Below, one piece after another: positions 9,001 to 13,621 of a DNA stretch of 13,621 bases (positions are counted from its first letter, which is position 1; every line of letters begins with the position of its first letter). The stretch lies in the NCBI GenBank assembly GCA_900768515.1, contig CAAGDG010000006.1, forward strand, positions 1 to 13,621, in the 5' to 3' direction. The notes under the pieces are model-generated. The model did no database searches. It saw only the letters and a list, made by a program, of their open reading frames with translations, and was not told the origin of the DNA. The stretch is from Lentisphaeria bacterium. Lineage in GTDB: Bacteria > Verrucomicrobiota > Lentisphaeria > Victivallales > Victivallaceae. The translations under genes and the position numbers were made by a program.

Positions 9001-9142
9001 CCATCTGGCGGAGGGCGAGAGCTACGCGGTCAATACCCTCTCCTTCAACCGCGAACCCAACGCGATCGGACGGCCCGCTCCGGCGTACAATCCGGGCTAC
9101 TGTTTCGTGAAACTCGGGGTTGACGGAATCGAACTCGCATAA
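6080..9142 (+). CDS. GH106-like glycoside hydrolase (alpha-L-rhamnosidase-related), cytoplasmic
   Basis: A 1020-aa multidomain glycosidase. Seen: the N-terminal run IPFWSWNEKLDPEELRRQV (17-35), GGFFMHARGGL (44-54) and GWLYDENGWPSG (81-92) is characteristic of GH106 alpha-L-rhamnosidases and their relatives. A TIM barrel fills about 15-400, with conserved acids Glu202 (FTDEPQ) and Glu339 (LSESF) as catalytic candidates. A Rossmann-like segment follows at about 415-580 (RVLVIHPLSS, YDLVIVPQIG), then a beta domain at 590-680. Two jelly-roll regions cover about 690-1020, ending in a GH2-type sugar-binding module (INGEEAGMIWRGFP, 931-944). No signal peptide is present, so it should act in the cytoplasm. 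ATG 6080 has GGAGA nine bases upstream and lies 27 nt after the permease stop, indicating one operon. The annotated activity of GH106 is rhamnose release, but relatives are largely untested, so the substrate is uncertain. Confidence 0.82.
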   Translation: MTNHIDLADPSARYRPIPFWSWNEKLDPEELRRQVREMAAAGLGGFFMHARGGLQTVYLSEEWMACVEASLDEAEKCGIGGWLYDENGWPSGFGGGVVNGLGVRYQQKYLRHEVIDAADAESEEKVNTIAFYSVDGSVFYGPRLDPAVTGPVLRCYFEVNPYYVDNLDRKVVQEFLRVTHKHYYDRLPERLRKALKGIFTDEPQLSRQGLLWSFALEEEYWRSYHRELLPELPMLFLGTAESRAMRIRFWSLCARLFNDSFMKQIRDWCDAHGWMLTGHHVLEETCQGQISSNGSVMTQYQHYHIPGMDHLCRTEPSPVAMTQLISVAAQCGQKQILSESFALCGWNFNFYGMCWMFQQQLAHGVNLCCQHLESYSLRGLRKRDYPGSNFLHQPWWGDYKRVNDYFARVGMVLAEGSQPVRVLVIHPLSSAWAHYTGDNSNSALSFYTETLRETTRALDALQVPHHYADEVITADRGSVEDGKFKIGAASYDLVIVPQIGNLSTRMRDLLFAFARQSGVVLRVRNRLEPGVPTIDGERADAETAAWWNSLCAFDSEEAAAEIAADILRRECVRITEHGIPVRRMVSTFRDVTLDGREGRFYFIANLQYNQPCSATLALPRTGRQVEWIDPESGAFSLLSGVRRVDEHLVFDYPFAAGDAAMFFVSGHPGRHERKIRPADPFEPPARLRLPARFRAQGTPNLLTLDRCRFRVDGDGWTADDVSVIQARLLKLKRDCKLEIEYPFTIGEGFDFSAPPELIAETPEKFRWNLNGIPFEAVDLGPAFDIAFRRIALPGAALRPGVNRIGCETVFHQSPEIYEALERAKKFETEYNKLSFDTEIESVYLAGNFTVRHTGRVEPLLREAVRLHGGFELQAPQGERELDASDLTTAGYPFFAGKITLRQEFELSADQAETIRLLRFRPVGANSFRIRINGEEAGMIWRGFPAVPIDRLIHAGTNHLEIELTTSLRNLLGPHHLAEGESYAVNTLSFNREPNAIGRPAPAYNPGYCFVKLGVDGIELA

Positions 9143-9152
9143 CAGGGAACAA

Positions 9153-9167
9153 AGCCGGCCGCCGGCT
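9153..9167 (+). other. Short GC hairpin in the gap before the toroid-like gene
   Basis: AGCCGG (9153-9158) and CCGGCT (9162-9167) form a 6-bp stem with a 3-nt loop, 11 nt after the GH106-like stop. It precedes the strong AAGGAG ribosome binding site at 9179-9184. It could be an RNA-processing or stability site within the operon, but such short GC stems are common by chance here. Confidence 0.25.
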
Positions 9168-9192
9168 CCGGCAGCAGCAAGGAGAAGAATCC

Positions 9193-11328
9193 ATGCCGAT
9201 GATCGATGCAACGGATTACGTGAGGACGATGGAACCGTTCCTGAAAAAACTTCCGGAACTGCTGCGCACTCCGGCGGCGGCTCCCGGACTGCGCTTCTAC
9301 GGTACCGGCGAGAGCGTCCACTGGCCGGTTCAGAGCAACTGCAATATCTTCGCCGCCCTGGCCGTGCTCTCCACCGCGCCGGAACTCCCCCCGGAAAAGC
9401 GCGAGGAGTGCGAAATTCTGGCGCTCCGGCTGCTGCGCTACACCCTGCGCACCCACCTCACCGGCGATCTCGACGCGACCGACGGGAAACGATGGGGGCA
9501 CCACTGGATCAGCGTGCTCGGCCTCGAACGGATGAACCACGGACTCAACGCCATCCGCGACCGTCTCACGGCAGAGGATCACGCCCGGCTGCGCACATTG
9601 ATGCTTTCCGAGTCGGAATGGCTGCTCGACTGCTACCCGGTCGAGGCGGACATGATCGGGACCTCCGGGAAGAATCGGCCGGAGTCGAACATCTGGAACG
9701 GCGGCATGCTGCTGCGCACCGCGCTGGAGTATCCGGACGCGCCCCGCGCCGGAGAGTTTCTGGAGAAATCCACCCGCTTTCTGCTCAACGGCCTCTCCCA
9801 CCCGCTCGACGCCGCCGGAGAGACCCGTTACCGCGGCCGTCCGCTCCGGGAGTGGCACGTCGGGCCCAATTTCACTTTGAACTGGTCTCTCGACCACCAC
9901 GGCTACCTGAACGTCGGCTACATGATCATCGCCCTCTCGAACCTGGCGATGCTCCACTTTCACTGCCGGGAACGGGGGTTCACTCCGCCGCCCGAACTCT
10001 ACCACCACGTTAAAGATCTCTGGGAAACGGTGCGGGAATTCACCTTCCCGGACGGCCGTTTGCTGCGCATCGGCGGCGACACCCGCAGCCGCTACACCTA
10101 CTGCCAGTGTTACGCGGTTCCGGTCTGGCTGATGGCCGCCGACCTCTTCGGGGACCCCGCGGCAATCCGCTTCGAGAATGGATACCTCGCGCTGATCCGA
10201 AAGGAGCAGGCCGCCTCCGGAGACGGCAGTTTCTACGGCCGGCGGCTCGCCGACCTCGGCCGCATCAGCTACTACTACTGGACCAGGCTGGAATCCGACC
10301 CCTTCCTGGCGCTCTCCTGCGGCGCCCGGTGGCGGCGGCTGTTCCGGCTGCCGGCAGAGGCGCCACCCGAAAAACCCCGGGATTTCGAATGGAGCGACGC
10401 CTTCCACGGCGCCGCCCTGATCAAGACTCCGGACTCGGTCCGCAGCTGGGTCTGGCGCGGTGCGCAGGGCCCGACCGGACTCTGTGTGCCGGCAGAACGC
10501 AGCGACCTGGCCGAATGGCAGGAGAGTCTGCACGGCAACCTCGACACCACCGTGAATCCGGCGGCGGAAGCGACGAATTTCGAGATGCACCCCTTCCCCG
10601 GCGGATTTCTGACCTGGGGGGAGTCGTTCCATCGCGAGGCAAGTCCGCTCGGAGAGGGAGAACTCTCCCACCCCTTCGCCCGCCACCTGAGCGCGGTGGC
10701 GGCGCTGCCGGACCGGAAAACGCTGCTGGTGCTCGAATACGCGCAGATGACCGCGGAAACCACGCTCGAAGCTGTTTGCGGACTCTCCTGGAAACTGCCG
10801 AACGATCTCTACAACGACGGAATCCGGCGGATCCGAACCACGGAGCGACAGTTCCAGTGCACCGGGCCCTCCGGGCGGGAGGAGACGTTTTTTCTGGGTT
10901 CCTCCGCGACGGTGGATGAAGCGCTGACGGCGACCATCCTCTACGGGGAATCGCCGCTGGCACTCCGGCGCACCTCCGGCCGGAACATCCGTCTCAAATA
11001 TGCGCCGGCTTTGCTCTCGCTCTATGCGGAGGAGCTCTGCCGGGAGTGCCGGACCGGAAATTTCCGCCCCCGTGCCGGAGAGGTGCTCTTCGACAGCGGG
11101 AGCGCCGTCTCGACCGGGGCGATCGGCGCGACGCCGATTGCATGCCGCCAGACCGGAACACTGCGGCAGGTCCGGGTCCGCGGCTGCGACGCAGCGGAGT
11201 ATCTGATGGCGGCGAACTGGGGAGATACGCCGGTCCGGGCGGAACTTCCCCCCGACGCAATTGCGCTCGCCGGCGGCCGCGATGCCGAAATACCGCCCCG
11301 CAGCGCCCGGCTCTGGAAACTCGGATGA
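9193..11328 (+). CDS. Probable alpha/alpha-toroid plus beta-sandwich carbohydrate-active enzyme, family not recognised
   Basis: A 711-aa protein that I cannot place in a named family. Seen: residues about 1-370 are helical, with spaced aromatic/Gly/Asn motifs that suit an (alpha/alpha) barrel (WGHHWISVLGLERM 101-114, SNIWNGGMLLRTALEYP 165-181, GPNFTLNWSLDHHGYLNVGY 224-243, FPDGRLLRIGGDTRSRY 285-301). Residues about 380-711 look mainly beta. This two-part build is that of several polysaccharide lyases and heparinase-like proteins, in which Asn, His, Tyr and Arg form the active site. Asn230, His235/His236, Tyr243 and Arg298/Arg300 would be candidates, but this is inference. No signal peptide is visible, implying cytoplasmic action. 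ATG 9193 has AAGGAG eight bases upstream. As the last gene of the transporter operon, it probably acts on the imported oligosaccharide with the GH106-like enzyme. It could instead be a hydrolase or a non-catalytic relative. Confidence 0.7.
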   Translation: MPMIDATDYVRTMEPFLKKLPELLRTPAAAPGLRFYGTGESVHWPVQSNCNIFAALAVLSTAPELPPEKREECEILALRLLRYTLRTHLTGDLDATDGKRWGHHWISVLGLERMNHGLNAIRDRLTAEDHARLRTLMLSESEWLLDCYPVEADMIGTSGKNRPESNIWNGGMLLRTALEYPDAPRAGEFLEKSTRFLLNGLSHPLDAAGETRYRGRPLREWHVGPNFTLNWSLDHHGYLNVGYMIIALSNLAMLHFHCRERGFTPPPELYHHVKDLWETVREFTFPDGRLLRIGGDTRSRYTYCQCYAVPVWLMAADLFGDPAAIRFENGYLALIRKEQAASGDGSFYGRRLADLGRISYYYWTRLESDPFLALSCGARWRRLFRLPAEAPPEKPRDFEWSDAFHGAALIKTPDSVRSWVWRGAQGPTGLCVPAERSDLAEWQESLHGNLDTTVNPAAEATNFEMHPFPGGFLTWGESFHREASPLGEGELSHPFARHLSAVAALPDRKTLLVLEYAQMTAETTLEAVCGLSWKLPNDLYNDGIRRIRTTERQFQCTGPSGREETFFLGSSATVDEALTATILYGESPLALRRTSGRNIRLKYAPALLSLYAEELCRECRTGNFRPRAGEVLFDSGSAVSTGAIGATPIACRQTGTLRQVRVRGCDAAEYLMAANWGDTPVRAELPPDAIALAGGRDAEIPPRSARLWKLG

Positions 11329-11334
11329 GGCCGG

Positions 11335-11649
11335 TCAGACGCTGAATTTGAGTCCGACGATTCCGCCGACCACGGCGATCAGGCTGACAACCCGCAGCAA
11401 AGTAACCGGTTCGCCGAGGAAGAGCATTCCGAAGATCACCGCGCCGGTTGCGCCGATCCCGGTCCAGACCGCGTAGGCGGTTCCGACCGGGAGCTGCCGC
11501 ATCGCCAGCGCCAGCAGCCAGAAACTGCCGACCAGCGCCAGAATGGTAATCACCGACGGCCAGAGCCGGGAAAATCCATCGGAATATTTGAGCGCAAGCG
11601 CCCAGACCACTTCAAGAATACCGGCCAAACCGAGAAAAATCCAGCACAT
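11335..11649 (-). CDS. gdx: Guanidinium exporter, SMR family (Gdx, formerly SugE)
   Basis: A 104-aa inner-membrane antiporter of the small multidrug resistance family, Gdx subtype, which exchanges guanidinium for protons as a dual-topology dimer. Seen: four membrane helices (about 2-20, 31-50, 56-78, 84-102), central Glu13 in LEVVWA with Trp16, KYSDGFSRL (21-29), Ser42, and the GTAYAVWTGIGA signature (56-67) with Tyr59 and Trp62. These match the residues known to line the Gdx site, separating it from EmrE-type drug pumps. The start is ATG at 11649-11647. A TTG at 11661 abuts the AAGGA site and is rejected, and the 104-aa length matches the family. It ends 6 nt from the convergent toroid-like gene and is divergent from the M42 gene. 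No guanidine riboswitch is evident in its short leader. Confidence 0.93.
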   Translation of the reverse strand: MCWIFLGLAGILEVVWALALKYSDGFSRLWPSVITILALVGSFWLLALAMRQLPVGTAYAVWTGIGATGAVIFGMLFLGEPVTLLRVVSLIAVVGGIVGLKFSV

Positions 11650-11662
11650 CGCGTAAAACAAT

Positions 11663-11680
11663 CCTTTCGCGCTTCAAAGG
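11663..11680 (-). promoter_or_regulatory. Small hairpin covering the gdx ribosome binding site
   Basis: On the minus strand CCTTT (11680-11676) can pair with AAAGG (11667-11663) across an 8-nt loop, hiding the AAGGA Shine-Dalgarno of gdx. A five-pair stem is weak, so it would at most modulate translation; it may be chance. Confidence 0.25.
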
Positions 11681-11692
11681 GAATACCGGGAA

Positions 11693-11721
11693 AATATAGT
11701 CCGGTTTCCGAAAAAATCCAG
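11693..11721 (-). promoter_or_regulatory. Predicted gdx promoter
   Basis: On the minus strand a -35-like CTGGAT (11721-11716) and a -10-like TATATT (11698-11693) are 17 nt apart, which places the transcript start about 40 nt before the gdx ATG. The same spacing and near-identical hexamers occur before the ABC operon and before the M42 gene. Upstream of the -10, CGG-AAA-CCGGAC parallels CGG-TTT-CGGGAC in the M42 promoter. Confidence 0.5.
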
Positions 11722-11769
11722 CGCCGGAGGGAAAGAGGACAAAAAACCCGCTTTTTCCCGGCGGCCGGT

Positions 11770-11798
11770 CTGGAAAAGCCCGGTTTCGGGACTATGTT
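11770..11798 (+). promoter_or_regulatory. Predicted promoter of the M42 aminopeptidase operon
   Basis: A -35-like CTGGAA (11770-11775) and a -10-like TATGTT (11793-11798) have a 17-nt spacer that contains the small palindrome CCCG-GTTT-CGGG. The AT-rich stretch after it (11799-11815) is unusual for this GC-rich window. The transcript would begin near 11805, leaving a leader of about 65 nt before ATG 11870. Confidence 0.5.
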
Positions 11799-11869
11799 AT
11801 TAATTATGAATATTCAGCGGCGAGACGCGCCTTTTCCCGTGTCCGCAGCAATCGTGGAGGAAGCTTACG

Positions 11870-12940
11870 ATGAACCAAACCAGTCTGAAATTTCTTGAAA
11901 CGCTCATGAACTGCAACAGCCCCTCCGGCTTCGAAGAGGAGGCGGCCGCCTGTTTCCGCAGCTACCTTGCGCCGTTCTGCGCCGAGGTCAAAACCGATGT
12001 GCTCGGAAACACGGTCGGCGTGCTGAATCCGGGAGCGCCGATGCGGGTCATGCTCTCGGGCCACTATGACGAAATCGGGTTCCAGATCGTCTACATCAGC
12101 GATGAGGGGCTGCTCTACTTCCGGCCCAACGGCGGAATCGACAAGTTGAACGTGCCCGCTTCCGAGGTGGACATTCTGACCGAAAACGGCAAAGTCCGCG
12201 GCGTGATCGGCAAGAAACCGATCCACCTGCTGAAACCCGCCGAACGTGACGTGCCGCCCGAACTGCAGGATATGTGGATCGACATCGGCGCGGAAAACCG
12301 GGAGGAGGCGGAAAAACTGGTCACCATCGGCGATCCGGTGGTCATGCGGGCCAACTTCCGCCGCATTGGCAAGAACCGTTTCATGTCCAAGGGAACCGAC
12401 GACAAAGTCGGCGCCTTCATCGTGGCGGAGACGCTGCGCGAACTCTCCAAACGCAAACTCAACGTCGCAGTCTACGGGGTGGGTTCGGTGCAGGAGGAGG
12501 TGGGACTTCGCGGAGCGACCACCAGCAGTTTCGGAATCGATCCGCAGGTGGGGTTCGGAATCGACGTCGGGTTTGCAACGGACATTCCGGATATTCCGAA
12601 AAAGCTGCTGGGAGACATCAAACTCGGCGCCGGACCGGAACTCAGCCGCAGCTGCGACAACAACGTGGTTCTGGGGCGGCTGATCCGGCAGATTGCAAAG
12701 AAACACAAAATCGCCTATCAGGAGACCGCTTCGCACCGCGCCTCGGGAGGGACGGACACCGCCACGATTCAGATGGCGCGCGCAGGGGTTGCCACCGCGC
12801 TGATCAGCATTCCGAACCGCTACATGCACTCGCCGGTCGAGATCTGCGACTTGCGTGACGTCGAAGGAGCGGTTCAGCTGCTGACGGAATCGATCGCGGC
12901 ACTGAAGGGCAACGAAAGCTTCATTCCGGGCGTGGACTGA
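11870..12940 (+). CDS. M42 family metallo-aminopeptidase (FrvX/glutamyl aminopeptidase-like)
   Basis: A 356-aa cytoplasmic di-metal aminopeptidase; family members usually form large tetrahedral dodecamers that trim short peptides. Seen: the full metal and catalytic set, namely His65 in SGHYDEIG with Asp67, bridging Asp177 in KGTDDKVGAF, catalytic base Glu209 and metal ligand Glu210 in VQEEVGLRGA, Asp232 in IDVGFATD, and His320 in YMHSPVE. The order and spacing match M42 peptidases, and an intact PDZ-like insert (about 75-160) lies between the first ligands. The length is normal. ATG 11870 has a strong GGAGG nine bases upstream. Proteins of this family are sometimes labelled cellulases by old annotation, but peptide cleavage is the established activity. 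It heads a two-gene unit with the small membrane protein gene and diverges from gdx, with no obvious functional link to that gene. Confidence 0.93.
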   Translation: MNQTSLKFLETLMNCNSPSGFEEEAAACFRSYLAPFCAEVKTDVLGNTVGVLNPGAPMRVMLSGHYDEIGFQIVYISDEGLLYFRPNGGIDKLNVPASEVDILTENGKVRGVIGKKPIHLLKPAERDVPPELQDMWIDIGAENREEAEKLVTIGDPVVMRANFRRIGKNRFMSKGTDDKVGAFIVAETLRELSKRKLNVAVYGVGSVQEEVGLRGATTSSFGIDPQVGFGIDVGFATDIPDIPKKLLGDIKLGAGPELSRSCDNNVVLGRLIRQIAKKHKIAYQETASHRASGGTDTATIQMARAGVATALISIPNRYMHSPVEICDLRDVEGAVQLLTESIAALKGNESFIPGVD

Positions 12941-12952
12941 GAGGCGAAGGCG

Positions 12953-13171
12953 ATGGCACATCCGGGAGATCTCTCCGCCGCCATCCGTCGGCAGCAGAAC
13001 CGCAAAAATCTGGCGAGATACTGGCACACCCGGAGTTTCAACCAGCTGGCGGGGCGGCTGACGGCTCCGGGAAGTGCCCGGACGGAACCCAATTACACGC
13101 TCAACCGGATTGTTTACTGTTCGTTTGCGACGCTGTTTCTGCTGATCGGACTTTACGGGATCTGGTTCTAA
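12953..13171 (+). CDS. Small single-span membrane protein, unknown function
   Basis: A 72-aa protein that I do not recognise. Seen: a basic N-terminal half rich in Arg, Gln and Asn (residues 11-35, for example IRRQQNRKNLARYWHTR), a short Pro/Gly linker (39-47), and one hydrophobic helix at 53-72 that reaches the C-terminus, so it looks tail-anchored with its basic part in the cytoplasm. It starts 12 nt after the M42 stop, with GAGGCGAAGG just upstream as a plausible ribosome binding site. Its third-codon-position GC bias resembles that of the neighbours, and a strong terminator follows. These points support a real co-transcribed gene. Nothing shows its role; membrane tethering or assembly of a partner is only a guess. 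Confidence 0.62.
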   Translation: MAHPGDLSAAIRRQQNRKNLARYWHTRSFNQLAGRLTAPGSARTEPNYTLNRIVYCSFATLFLLIGLYGIWF

Positions 13172-13225
13172 GCGAGGTTCACCGGCAGGAGGAGCCATCG
13201 GTCACTTTTCACAAAACCGTGAGCG

Positions 13226-13259
13226 GCAGGGGACTTGAATGAGTTCCCTGCTTTTTTTT
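13226..13259 (+). terminator. Intrinsic terminator of the M42 / small membrane protein operon
   Basis: GCAGGGGACT (13226-13235) pairs with AGTTCCCTGC (13242-13251), giving ten pairs including one G-U, with a 6-nt loop. Eight T residues (13252-13259) follow directly. It lies 54 nt after the small protein stop and is the clearest terminator in the window. Confidence 0.93.
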
Positions 13260-13430
13260 GCACCTGCTTCCGGACATCCGAACAACAGAGGGAAAGCCCC
13301 GGACAGGGAAGCTGCCTGCAATGATCGAAAAACGCCCCTCCTGCCCTGGGGAAAACGCGGGAAGCTCTGACATCCATTCTTCCCGCAGTGAACCGGCCTG
13401 AAGTCTCCCGCGACACCCCTTGCCTTCCCC

Positions 13431-13621
13431 TCTCTCGACGATCCGGCGGAAACTTCCCGCGACGCGCCCGGCCTTCCCTTCACTCGGGGGGCCGGCAGAA
13501 ACTCCCCGCAACGCCCCCCTGCCCCTCTCTCGACGATCCGGCGGAAACTTCCCGCGACGCGCCCGGCCTTCCCTTCACTCGGGGGTCCGGCAGAAACTCC
13601 CCGCAACGCCCCCCCTGCCCC
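13431..13621. repeat. Near-identical 95-bp tandem repeat, two copies, continuing past the window end
   Basis: Copy 1 is 13431-13525 and copy 2 is 13526-13621. They differ by one base (G at 13491, T at 13586) and one extra C in a C-run. Each copy is built from two related half-units of about 46-49 bp with the core CCGGC-R-GAAACT-Y-CCCGC. A more diverged half-unit occurs at about 13385-13430, and fainter ones may reach back to about 13299. The unit length is not a multiple of three, so this is not a protein repeat. No CRISPR-like constant repeat and variable spacer pattern is present. The rest of 13260-13430 holds no gene that I can support. Confidence 0.88.

Larger units (their letters stand above)
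11693..11798. repeat. Long imperfect inverted repeat containing both divergent promoters
   Basis: Arm 11693-11721, read on the plus strand, aligns without gaps to the reverse complement of arm 11770-11798, with about 18 of 29 bases identical, including AAYATAGTCC, CCG and TCCAG. Inside these arms, CGCCGG (11722-11727) pairs with CCGGCG (11758-11763), and an A/G-rich versus T/C-rich stretch (11729-11735 with 11751-11757) continues the symmetry. The repeat lies in the 220-bp gap between gdx and the M42 gene and is centred almost midway between the two -35 elements. It may be an inverted duplication of one promoter or a regulator-binding site. Confidence 0.45.

Noticed and set aside
6056..10686. 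Long minus-strand frames at 6056-7477, 7724-9211 and 9097-10686
   Set aside because: These are antisense shadows of the GH106-like and toroid-like genes; they lack motifs and plausible ribosome binding sites.
11804..13198. 464-codon minus-strand frame opposite the M42 gene
   Set aside because: The M42 peptidase on the plus strand has a complete catalytic set; the antisense product shows no domain.
13187..13238. AGGAGG followed by a 13-codon frame beginning with ATC
   Set aside because: ATC is a very rare start and the frame runs into the terminator stem. It is more likely a chance purine run.
13202..13606. Two overlapping minus-strand frames in the tandem repeat, with identical N-terminal runs
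   Set aside because: They begin 95 bp apart in different frames because the repeat length is not a multiple of three, and they run through the terminator. They are repeat artefacts, not genes.
13260..13621. CRISPR array
   Set aside because: The repeats are contiguous 95-bp units without unique spacers, and no cas-like gene is present.

Overview
The window is GC-rich bacterial DNA with tightly packed, mostly plus-strand genes and good Shine-Dalgarno sites. It looks like part of a polysaccharide-degradation chromosome. The gene set (GH5 and GH106-like glycosidases, a xylose-isomerase-like TIM barrel protein, an alpha/alpha-toroid-like enzyme, an M42 peptidase and a guanidinium exporter) would suit a gut or environmental anaerobe of the PVC group, such as a Victivallis-like lentisphaerote. 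That assignment is inference; no rRNA or marker gene is present.

Layout. (1) 2-616: the 3' end of a GH5-type glycoside hydrolase, cut by the window edge. (2) 734-1621: a sugar-phosphate isomerase/epimerase-like TIM barrel protein, after an intergenic hairpin. (3) 1743-11328: a probable five-gene operon. It holds an FbpC/PotA-type ABC ATPase, an unusually large periplasmic solute-binding protein, a two-domain (FbpB-like) permease, a 1020-aa GH106-like glycosidase and a 711-aa probable alpha/alpha-toroid carbohydrate-active protein. A predicted promoter at 1644-1672 and a strong leader hairpin precede it. (4) 11335-11649, minus strand: a guanidinium exporter (Gdx/SugE), convergent with the operon. 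(5) 11870-13171, plus strand: an M42 metallo-aminopeptidase and a 72-aa single-span membrane protein, closed by a clear intrinsic terminator at 13226-13259. (6) 13260-13621: no credible gene; it carries a GC-rich tandem repeat array that runs off the window.

Working model (inference): the GH5 enzyme and the operon serve one glycan. The transporter belongs to the ferric/polyamine/phosphonate branch of ABC importers, yet it sits among sugar enzymes. Both large enzymes after it lack signal peptides. This suggests that oligosaccharides are imported first and cleaved in the cytoplasm, with the TIM-barrel protein handling a released sugar. A rhamnose-containing plant glycan is one candidate, suggested only by the GH106-like enzyme.

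The most unusual non-coding signal is a shared promoter form, CTGGAW - 17 nt - TATRTT. It appears before the ABC operon, gdx and the M42 gene. The two divergent copies between gdx and the M42 gene look like the arms of one long imperfect inverted repeat.
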